Assembly: GCA_003563255.1 (NCBI GenBank)
Contig: PWSL01000361.1
Coordinates: 1-10,818, forward strand
Source: Desulfonatronospira sp.
Lineage (GTDB): Bacteria > Desulfobacterota > Desulfovibrionia > Desulfovibrionales > Desulfonatronovibrionaceae
DNA length: 10,818 bases
Direction of reading: 5' to 3'
Positions 4,426 to 10,818 of this stretch are shown here, piece after piece; positions within the stretch are counted from its first letter, which is position 1; each line of letters begins with the position of its first letter. A program made the position numbers and the translations under genes. Under the pieces are notes generated by a model. It was not told where the DNA came from. It saw nothing but the letters and a program-made list of their open reading frames with translations, and searched no databases.

Positions 4426-7400
4426 CTATTTTTCCCGGTACAGCAGGTAAAAGCTTACCGGGACCAGGACCAGGGTGAAAACCGTAGAGGACGTGAGCCC
4501 GAAAATCAGGGCCCAGGCCAGCCCGGAAAAGACCGGGTCCAGGGTGATGGGCCAGACCCCGATGGCCGTGGTCAGGGCGGTGAGTACAATAGGCCGCAGC
4601 CTGACTGCCCCGCTTTGCAGGATGGCCTCCTGAAGTTCTGTTCCCCTTTTCAGTGCGGACTGGATAAAATCTATCAGAACCAGGGAGTTGCGGATAACTA
4701 TCCCCCCCAGGGCGATCATGCCGATCATGGCTGTGGCGGGAAAAAAGACCGGGTCGGCAAAACCGTCCACTTCCCGGCCGGCTATGATGTTCAATAGAAA
4801 GAACCCGGGCATGATCCCGGTCAGGGTCAGGGGGATGGCGGACATGATTAAAAGGGGCAGGCCCAGGGACCCGGTCTGCAATATCAGCAGGACATAAATG
4901 GCCAGCAGGGCGAATCCGAAGGCCAGGCCCAGGTCCCGGAAAACATCCAGGGTGATTTTCCATTCGCCTTCGCCCCTCCATTCCACGCTGAACCCCTGGG
5001 GCAGGGGGTCCTGCACCAGCCTGGACTTCATGTCCAGGACAGCCTCTCCCGGGGGCTGCCCGGCCATCTCCGCAGTGACGTAAACCACCCGGCGCAGGTT
5101 TTTGTGTTGGATGGGCTGTTTTGCAGGCACCTTTTCAAAACGGCCCAGTTCCTTGAGGGCTATTACATCTCCGGCAGAGGTGACGACCTGCAGTTGCTGC
5201 AGGTTGTGAATGCCGGAGCGTTTTTCCATTGGCAGAAACATGCGCACGTAGTGGGTTTCGCGCTCATGGGGGCTGTGCAGGGCCGCCGGCTTATCCCCAC
5301 CGGTAAAAAGCCCCAGGGTGGTCAGGACTTCGCCGGCGTGCAGGCCGTGCAGGGAGGCCTTTTCCCGGTCCAGGACGAACTGCCAGCGCATATGCCGGGC
5401 CTGGGCGCTGTAATGCACATCACGTACGAACTTTTCCTGCTGCAAGATGTTTTTGACATGCCTGGCCGCCTCAATGGTCTCAGCATAAGTCCGGTCCGGC
5501 TCTGGATAAATTTCCGCCACTATGGTGGCCATTACAGGGGGGCCCGGGGGGACTTCCACCAGTTCCATGGTGGCCCCGTGTCTGCGGGCCAGATTCTCCA
5601 GGTCCCGGCGCAGGGAGAGAATCAGTGTGTGACTGGCTGTGTCGCGCTTCTGCCTGGGCTGAAGGTTGATGCGGATATCCGCCTGGTGAGAGTCCTGGCG
5701 GGCATAGTATCCCCTGACCATGGCATTGAAGTCCATGGGGGAGGCCAGCCCCGAATAAGTGCTGTAGGTGGTGATTTCCGGTACCCGGGAGAGGTAGTCT
5801 TCGAAGTCCCGCACCACGGCATCGGTAAGTTCCAGGGAGGTCCCCTCGGGCATGTTTATCACCACCTGAAATTCGTCCTTGTTATCAAAGGGCAGCATCT
5901 TTAGAGGCACCATACGCAGCAGGACGAGTGACACAGCCGCCAGGATAAGGACCAGGACCAGCAAAAAAAGTCCCCGGCGCATCCACCTGGATTTCAAAAA
6001 GGGCAGCATGAGGCCGCGGTATCCCTTCATTATCCAGTTCGGTACCCCCTGCTGAGCGACACCGGCTTTTTTTATCCCCGGGCGGCTCAGAAATCTGTGA
6101 CAGAGCCAGGGTACTATGGTCACAGCGCACAGGGTGGAAAAAATTACCGTCAGAGGGACATTGGCAGCCATGGGGGCCATATAGGGACCCATCATGCCGG
6201 TGATGAAGAACAGAGGCAGAAAACAGGCGATTATGGCCAGGGTGGACATGACTACAGGTACAACCACTTCGCTTACCCCGGCCAGGACTGCATCTCCGGC
6301 GCTCTTGCCTCCCATGGCCATGTGGCGTTTGACATTATCCACGTTGGTGATGGGGTCGTCCACCACCAGACCCAGGGACAGAATCAGGGCGAACAGGGTG
6401 ACCCTGTTGATGGTGTATCCCAGAAGAAAGCTGCCGAACAGGGCCAGGGAAAAGCTCACCGGAATGGCCAGGCCCACCACCAGGGCCGGTCTCCAGCCCA
6501 GGGTCAGGGTGAGCACCAGGACCACAGTGGCCACGGCGAAGAACAGGGACCTGAAGAGTCCGCTGACCTTTTCCTGGGCGGTGCGGCCGTAGTTGCGGGT
6601 GATTTCCACCCCTACGTCCTCCGGCACAATAAGCCCTTCAAGCTTTTGCATCCGGTCCAGGATACTGTCCGCCACCTGAACTGCATTGGTGCCCTGCTTC
6701 TTGGCCAGGGCCAGGGTCACGGCAGGCATGGAAGATGGTCTGTCCAGGCCTAGTTCCTGCATGTAGCGCCAGGACATGCCCAGTCTGGTGTAGCTTTCGG
6801 GCTCGGCCGGGCCGTCGCTCACCCGGGCTACGTCCTTTAGATAAACCGGCCGGTCCTGATGTATGCCCACCACCAGCCTCTGCACTTCCTGGACGGTCCT
6901 GAGATGCGCATCCCCCAGAATCAGAAAATGCAGGTTGTCTAAGGTAAAGTCCCCCAGGGTCCGGGAAAAGTCGGCCTGCTGAAGTGTCTTCTGGATATGC
7001 ACAGGTGAGATGCCCCGCCCGGCCATGGCCTGGGGATCCATTTCCACCCGGACCTGCCTGGGACGGCCTCCGAAAATTTCAGAGCGGGAAACGTTTTCCA
7101 CCTCTGAGAGCCTGGCCAGTAGTTCGTTGCCTATGCGTCTCAGTTCATAATCGCTTCTCTCACTGGAAAAAAGGGTCAGGTTCAGGATGGAGACGTCATC
7201 AATGCTTACCGGTTTTACAATCCAGTCCTGGACTATGGAGGGGACCTGGTCCTGGTGCATGATGATCTGGTTGTGCAGCCTGACCAGCGAGTTTTCCAGG
7301 TCCTGGCCCACGAAAAAGCGCACCGTGACCACGGCCCGGTCCCTCTGGGAAGTGGAATAGACGTATTCCACCCCCTGGACCTGCCACAACAGTTCTTCCA

Positions 7401-7626
7401 AGCGGGTGGCCACCAGCTTTTCCACTTCTCCGGGGCCTGCACCCGGGACATCCACGATGACGTCGGCCATGGGAACCACTATCTGGGGTTCTTCTTCACG
7501 CGGAGTGATGGTCATGGCCAGGGCGCCCAGGGCCAGGGCCATGAAAAGCAGGATGGGGGCCGGGTAGGAGGATAGAAACGGCCCTACAAAGGCAGCGATT
7601 CTGGAGTGTTCAGGGGCTTGGGACAT
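4426..7626 (-). CDS. RND efflux pump inner-membrane permease (AcrB/HAE1-like)
   Basis: At 1066 residues this has the normal length and repeat architecture of RND permeases. It has a first membrane helix (about 22-40), a large periplasmic loop, a helix bundle (about 358-510), a second start helix (about 550-572) with a second periplasmic loop, and a final bundle (about 905-1060). The proton-relay aspartates D423 and D424 lie in LGLVVDDPITNVDN of TM4. The TM10 lysine of AcrB appears as arginine in GGIVIRNSLVLIDFI. It should export a small hydrophobic or toxic compound using the proton gradient, in complex with the upstream adaptor. I cannot assign a substrate, and no CusA-type methionine triad is evident to me. 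The ATG at 7626 follows the adaptor stop by 13 nt and lacks a clear Shine-Dalgarno, which suggests coupled translation. No TolC-like gene is present. Confidence 0.95.
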   Translation of the reverse strand: MSQAPEHSRIAAFVGPFLSSYPAPILLFMALALGALAMTITPREEEPQIVVPMADVIVDVPGAGPGEVEKLVATRLEELLWQVQGVEYVYSTSQRDRAVVTVRFFVGQDLENSLVRLHNQIIMHQDQVPSIVQDWIVKPVSIDDVSILNLTLFSSERSDYELRRIGNELLARLSEVENVSRSEIFGGRPRQVRVEMDPQAMAGRGISPVHIQKTLQQADFSRTLGDFTLDNLHFLILGDAHLRTVQEVQRLVVGIHQDRPVYLKDVARVSDGPAEPESYTRLGMSWRYMQELGLDRPSSMPAVTLALAKKQGTNAVQVADSILDRMQKLEGLIVPEDVGVEITRNYGRTAQEKVSGLFRSLFFAVATVVLVLTLTLGWRPALVVGLAIPVSFSLALFGSFLLGYTINRVTLFALILSLGLVVDDPITNVDNVKRHMAMGGKSAGDAVLAGVSEVVVPVVMSTLAIIACFLPLFFITGMMGPYMAPMAANVPLTVIFSTLCAVTIVPWLCHRFLSRPGIKKAGVAQQGVPNWIMKGYRGLMLPFLKSRWMRRGLFLLVLVLILAAVSLVLLRMVPLKMLPFDNKDEFQVVINMPEGTSLELTDAVVRDFEDYLSRVPEITTYSTYSGLASPMDFNAMVRGYYARQDSHQADIRINLQPRQKRDTASHTLILSLRRDLENLARRHGATMELVEVPPGPPVMATIVAEIYPEPDRTYAETIEAARHVKNILQQEKFVRDVHYSAQARHMRWQFVLDREKASLHGLHAGEVLTTLGLFTGGDKPAALHSPHERETHYVRMFLPMEKRSGIHNLQQLQVVTSAGDVIALKELGRFEKVPAKQPIQHKNLRRVVYVTAEMAGQPPGEAVLDMKSRLVQDPLPQGFSVEWRGEGEWKITLDVFRDLGLAFGFALLAIYVLLILQTGSLGLPLLIMSAIPLTLTGIMPGFFLLNIIAGREVDGFADPVFFPATAMIGMIALGGIVIRNSLVLIDFIQSALKRGTELQEAILQSGAVRLRPIVLTALTTAIGVWPITLDPVFSGLAWALIFGLTSSTVFTLVLVPVSFYLLYREK

Positions 7627-7639
7627 GAACTGTTCAGGT

Positions 7640-8767
7640 TTACGGGATTGAGGGGTTTAATACTACTCTGTCCTGGACAGACAAACCCGATAAGACCTGC
7701 ACCCGCCCGTTGTGCTCTGGTCCCAGACGCACATGTCTGGTCTGCCGCCGGCCGTCCCTCAGGATCTGCACGGTTTCCAGCTGGCCGATTCTGCGTACGG
7801 CTTCTTCAGGTATCATCAAGACCTCTTCAGTCTCCACCGGGATCAGCATGCGGGCGAACATGCCGGGATAGAGATCCGGACTGTCCTCAATGCACAGCTT
7901 GATTAGAAAGCTGCGCGAATCAACCTCTGCAGCCGGATCAATCTCGCTGACCCGGCCGGAAATTTTTATATCCAGGGCATCCACCTGGATCTCAAAAACA
8001 TCCCCCGGGCTTACCCGGGAAATGAGCCGTTCCGGCACCCGGGCCTCCAGGCGCAGGAGATGCCTGGTCTGAAGTTTCAGCAGGGGCCTGTCCGGGGCGG
8101 CCAGGTCTCCGGGGTCGGCCATTGTGCGCACCACCTGGGCCCCGGCCGGGGCCCGGATGCGGGTATAGTCCAGGACCACCATGAGTTCGTTGATTTTTTC
8201 CTGCAGGGCGTCCCTGGAAGATGCGGCCTCCTGCAGGGACATGAGGGCCTGCTCATGCCCGGCCCGGGCCTGGAAATACTCTGATGCGGCCCGGTCCAGT
8301 TCCTGCCGGGTGGCTACGTCCCGGCTGTGCAGGCGTTGCATGCGCTCAAACTGCGGCCCGGCCTCGTCCAGAAGAGCCCCGGCCGCGTCAATCTCCCGGC
8401 GGATGCGCTGGATGGAGGCTTTGGCTCCCTCAAGGTCCAGGCGGGCCTGCTTGAGCCTGCTTTTGAACTCATCCTGTTCCAGCCGTATCAAAAGGTCTCC
8501 GGCCTCCACCATATCACCTGGCGCAACCAGGACTTCCAGGACCCGGGCCTGCACCTGGGCGCTGATAACCGGCTCCTGCCGGGGGCGGATGGTGCCCACA
8601 GCCTGGTAGTAGTTGACAACCTCGAATTTTTGGGCCTCAAAAACACCGGGCTCCTGGGTTGCGGATACACTTTGGGCCAGGCCCGGCCAGGATAAAAAAG
8701 AGGCTGCCGCCAGGAATGCGAGGTTCACAATGACTTTTTGGTGAAGTAATCGTATAATTTTTATCAT
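7640..8767 (-). CDS. RND efflux pump periplasmic adaptor (membrane fusion protein, HlyD/AcrA-like)
   Basis: The 375-residue protein starts with a signal peptide (1-31: basic start, hydrophobic LAFLAAASFLSWPGLA, probable cut after GLA). No lipobox cysteine follows, so it is probably soluble or anchored only through the complex. A lipoyl/barrel-sandwich half (about 57-98, VEAGDLLIRLEQDEFK), a long alpha-helical hairpin (about 100-195), the second lipoyl half (about 197-232, YTRIRAPAGAQVV) and a beta-barrel (about 236-315, including PGMFARMLIP) follow in the usual order. It should link the permease to an outer-membrane channel. AGGAA (8779-8775) is 7 nt upstream of the ATG at 8767. It is the first gene of the two-gene pump operon; its 72-nt upstream gap contains a repeat fragment. 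Confidence 0.94.
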   Translation of the reverse strand: MIKIIRLLHQKVIVNLAFLAAASFLSWPGLAQSVSATQEPGVFEAQKFEVVNYYQAVGTIRPRQEPVISAQVQARVLEVLVAPGDMVEAGDLLIRLEQDEFKSRLKQARLDLEGAKASIQRIRREIDAAGALLDEAGPQFERMQRLHSRDVATRQELDRAASEYFQARAGHEQALMSLQEAASSRDALQEKINELMVVLDYTRIRAPAGAQVVRTMADPGDLAAPDRPLLKLQTRHLLRLEARVPERLISRVSPGDVFEIQVDALDIKISGRVSEIDPAAEVDSRSFLIKLCIEDSPDLYPGMFARMLIPVETEEVLMIPEEAVRRIGQLETVQILRDGRRQTRHVRLGPEHNGRVQVLSGLSVQDRVVLNPSIP

Positions 8768-8796
8768 GCAAAGGTTCCTGTATCCGTAACCATTCA

Positions 8797-8839
8797 GGGG
8801 GACAGGTGCCGGAAGTCTATCATAAGTTTCGCTGTAGTG
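8797..8839. repeat. Partial nested-hairpin element abutting the radical SAM stop codon
   Basis: Positions 8809-8839 match 10704-10734 at 29 of 31 positions, including ATAAGTTTCGCTGTAGTG (8822-8839). The preceding GGGGGACAGGTGCC (8797-8810) resembles the conserved GGGGACAGGCACC of the full elements. The repeat ends directly at the radical SAM stop codon (8842-8840) and lies between that gene and the adaptor gene. Confidence 0.7.
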
Positions 8840-10537
8840 CTATCTTCCGCCTGCCAGGGCCTGGCTGCAGGCCTGCCGGAATTTCTGCATCTGGGGGGAA
8901 CCGGGGAATCTGCTGGTATATTCCAGGGCTTCCTGGAACAGGCCCAGGTTCATGCAGTTGACGCACTGACAGGCGCTCAGGTGCTCACTGCCGGGGAAGT
9001 GTTTCATGCCCTGGCTCAGGCCCTGGTAGGACTGCTGGTATCTGCCCTGCTTCTGCCTGATTATGCCCAGCCCCAGATATGCCCTTTCATTGGGATGCCA
9101 GGCAAGGGATTTTTCAAACAAGAACTCGGCTGTCTTCTCTTTGTCCGGGATTTCCTGGATAGCGGCGTAGTCTCCGTGGCTGAAGGTCATGCCCAGCCTG
9201 GATAGAAAATCCGCGTGCAGGGGATAAAGTTCTGACTGGTCTTTGAGTTTTACCTCCCGGGCGGCCCGAGGCAGGGTCCGGTAGTAGCAGTTGCGCAGCA
9301 ACCGGCCGAACTCCAGGATCATTTCCGGGGTCATGCGGGGATCGGTTTCAAAATATTTGATGTGCTCCACTTTTTTCAGCCAGAAGTCATCAGTAAGTGC
9401 GCTTTTCTGCTTGAGTTCCCTGTACAGGGCCGTGCCCGGAAACATTTCCAGGATATAAAATACAGCGCTTAAGGGCTTGATGCTCTCCATGAGGTCCATG
9501 CTTTCCCGGATGGTCCCGCGGGTTTCGCCGGGGGAGCCGTAGATGAAGTAGGCCCTGGCCAGGATGCCGCAGGCCACAGTCTGCTCAAAGGCAGTCTGAA
9601 TCTCCTGGTTGCTGATTTGCTTGTTCAACTCCTTTCTGATTCGCGGTGATCCGCTTTCTATGCCGTAGCTTATCTGGATGCATCCGGCCCTGCGCATCCA
9701 GATAAGCATTTCCTGGTCCACGCAGTTGACCCGGGAAATGGCGAACCAGGATATTTGCAGCCCCCGGTTGATTATCAGCCGGCAGATTTCAATGACCCGC
9801 TCCGGCTTCAGAGTAAAGGTGTCGTCGGAGAAGAAGAAAAAGTTAACACCTTTTGCATAAAGCATTTGCAGCATGTCCACGAAGTATGCCGGGGAGTGAA
9901 ACCTGACTTTTCGACCCCAGAAATCCGGGGACCCGCAGAAGGAGCAGTTGGAGGGACAGCCCCTGGAGGAAACCAGGTGCTGGAAGGTGAAATGCTCAGC
10001 CGGAGAGGGCAGTTGATCCAGATCCATGATGTGTTCTGGAAGTCCGGTGCAGACCGTGTCCTTCTCCCGCCTGAAGGCCAGGCCCTTGATGTCGTCCAGA
10101 TTGTCCAGATCCCCGCTTTCCAGCCTGGATACCAGCTGCATCAGAGAAAATTCGCCCTCTCCCAGGATGACGTAATCCACCTGGGCGAAATTATTAAGCA
10201 GATGTTCCCAGAGAAAAGTGGCCCCTATGCCTCCCAGAACAGTCACGGTTCCGGGCAGGACCTCCTTGACCAGTGCGGCTGTGTCTGTTGCTCCGAAACG
10301 GTTGGCATTGACAATGGAAAAGCCCGCCAGGTCAGGTTTTTTCTCCAGAAGTATCTCCCGGATATCCCTGTCAGTCTGCTCCACCTGGTACCAGTTGAGG
10401 ATTTCCACCTGGTGGCCGCGGGATTTCAAAAGGGCCCCCAGGTAATAGAGCCCGATGGGAGTAACGCCCACATCTTCACTGTAAAGTTCGTGGGACCTTG
10501 GTTCCAGGCAGCGCGGATAAATGAGCAGAATTTTCAT
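8840..10537 (-). CDS. B12-binding-fold radical SAM protein with C-terminal TPR region
   Basis: The 565-residue protein has three parts. Residues 1-135 form a cobalamin-binding-type Rossmann fold (TPIGLYYLGALLKSRGHQ, VLGGIGATFLWEH, DYVILGEGEFSLMQL) without the DxHxxG motif, as is common in radical SAM members. Residues about 185-400 are the radical SAM barrel, with the 4Fe-4S cluster ligands C194, C198 and C201 in SSRGCPSNCSFCGSP, SDDTFTLKPER (237-247) and a GIESGSPRIRKELNK strand (292-306). Residues about 465-545 form TPR-like helical repeats that also carry CQCVNC (523-528). The class covers anaerobic methylations, ring formation and other radical chemistry; the substrate cannot be deduced. 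AGGA lies 8 nt upstream of the ATG at 10537. The gene is bracketed by inverted 18-bp repeats at 8822-8839 and 10573-10590. Confidence 0.92.
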   Translation of the reverse strand: MKILLIYPRCLEPRSHELYSEDVGVTPIGLYYLGALLKSRGHQVEILNWYQVEQTDRDIREILLEKKPDLAGFSIVNANRFGATDTAALVKEVLPGTVTVLGGIGATFLWEHLLNNFAQVDYVILGEGEFSLMQLVSRLESGDLDNLDDIKGLAFRREKDTVCTGLPEHIMDLDQLPSPAEHFTFQHLVSSRGCPSNCSFCGSPDFWGRKVRFHSPAYFVDMLQMLYAKGVNFFFFSDDTFTLKPERVIEICRLIINRGLQISWFAISRVNCVDQEMLIWMRRAGCIQISYGIESGSPRIRKELNKQISNQEIQTAFEQTVACGILARAYFIYGSPGETRGTIRESMDLMESIKPLSAVFYILEMFPGTALYRELKQKSALTDDFWLKKVEHIKYFETDPRMTPEMILEFGRLLRNCYYRTLPRAAREVKLKDQSELYPLHADFLSRLGMTFSHGDYAAIQEIPDKEKTAEFLFEKSLAWHPNERAYLGLGIIRQKQGRYQQSYQGLSQGMKHFPGSEHLSACQCVNCMNLGLFQEALEYTSRFPGSPQMQKFRQACSQALAGGR

Positions 10538-10572
10538 AAGGCGGTCCTGATCCCTTAATCCTTAATCCATAA

Positions 10573-10734
10573 CACTACAGCGAAACTTATAAAATAGTAT
10601 CTGTTTAGCGCTTTTAAGGAAAGCAGGGGACAGGCACCCCCGCACTTATTTTTCTGAAGGATGATTAACAGGTTTTAAAAATAAGTGCGGGGAGAGCCAG
10701 TCCCCGGAGGTCAATCATAAGTTTCGCTGTAGTG
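10573..10734. repeat. Nested hairpin element, copy B
   Basis: The outer stem is CACTACAGCGAAACTTAT (10573-10590) with ATAAGTTTCGCTGTAGTG (10717-10734), 18 bp perfect. The middle stem is the conserved GGGGAC, A, GGC against GCC, A, GTCCCC. The inner stem pairs 10638-10653 with 10677-10692, 16 bp perfect, around a 23-nt loop with GATGATTAACAGG. Compared with copy A, three inner base pairs differ and all stay paired: A3839-T3889 becomes C10641-G10689, C3842-G3886 becomes A10644-T10686, and G3846-C3882 becomes A10648-T10682. It lies between two co-directional minus-strand genes and could act in the leader of the radical SAM mRNA, although a dispersed-repeat origin is equally plausible. Confidence 0.85.
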
Positions 10735-10745
10735 ATAACCCAATT

Positions 10746-10818
10746 TTAAAAAGCCCTGGCTATGATGTCCCGGTAGTTGCGCACGCGGCTTACGAAGTGC
10801 ACCGGCTCAAAGCCGCGG
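10746..10818 (-). CDS. C-terminus of an unidentified protein (runs off window)
   Basis: On the minus strand the frame from the window edge reads RGFEPVHFVSRVRNYR then DIIARAF and stops at TAA (10748-10746). Only 23 residues are visible. They have coding-like composition and no stops, but the family cannot be told. The gene runs in the same direction as the radical SAM gene and is separated from it by about 208 nt holding the hairpin element. Confidence 0.55.
   Translation of the reverse strand, partial: RGFEPVHFVSRVRNYRDIIARAF

Noticed and set aside
5104..5904. 266-codon plus-strand open frame inside the RND permease gene
   Set aside because: It is antisense to a clear RND permease with matching domain motifs; its own translation shows no family features.
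7622..7635. TGAACTGTTCA palindrome at the adaptor-permease junction
   Set aside because: A single 11-nt palindrome inside an operon junction, with no second copy or promoter; probably chance.
9755..10558. 267-codon plus-strand open frame opposite the radical SAM gene
   Set aside because: It is antisense to the cluster-binding and B12-fold coding region; long antisense frames are common in GC-rich genes.

Overview
The window looks like chromosomal DNA of a free-living, moderately GC-rich, Gram-negative bacterium. A tripartite-type RND pump (periplasmic adaptor plus inner-membrane permease) requires a two-membrane cell. The rhodanese/rubrerythrin-like fusion, the B12-type radical SAM protein with TPR tail and the repeat-rich intergenic DNA suggest an anaerobe of the Desulfovibrio type (Desulfobacterota). 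That placement is inference from gene content; the window has no rRNA, tRNA or other phylogenetic marker.

Layout, left to right. (1) 1-462, minus: N-terminal part of an AAA ATPase of the AAA_14/DUF4143 type, cut by the window edge. (2) 463-818: AT-rich intergenic DNA with a repeat fragment. (3) 819-1463, plus: a bacterial GPP34 (GOLPH3/Vps74-like) protein. (4) 1541-2288, minus: an overlapping pair, a STAS anti-sigma-factor antagonist followed by an RsbW-like ATPase, forming the core of a partner-switching module. (5) 2289-2667: non-coding, a GC-rich tract plus a CGCAAAG inverted repeat. (6) 2668-3492, minus: rhodanese fused to a diiron ferritin-like domain, read from a GTG start. (7) 3493-4108: non-coding, with two different structured repeat elements. 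(8) 4109-4423, plus: a small protein with two CxxCxGxG zinc-finger-like knuckles. (9) 4426-8767, minus: RND permease and its adaptor, transcribed adaptor first. (10) 8840-10537, minus: B12-fold/radical SAM/TPR protein. (11) 10538-10745: non-coding, holding a large nested hairpin. (12) 10746-10818, minus: the C-terminus of another gene.

How the parts work together. The adaptor and permease are a 13-nt-spaced operon and should form one efflux complex; no outer-membrane channel gene is present. The STAS and ATPase proteins should act together as antagonist and anti-sigma kinase; their phosphatase and target are not in the window. The remaining genes show no obvious shared pathway.

The most unusual content is between the genes. 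Two copies of a nested hairpin element (3794-3934 and 10573-10734) share 25-nt and 16-nt conserved blocks. Their inner stems differ at three base pairs, and in all three cases both partners changed so that pairing is kept. Fragments of the same family lie at 651-677 and 8797-8839. The fragment at 8797-8839 abuts the radical SAM stop codon, so that gene is bracketed by perfect 18-bp inverted repeats. A separate MITE-like inverted repeat (3535-3670) has arms that can pair in two mutually exclusive ways.
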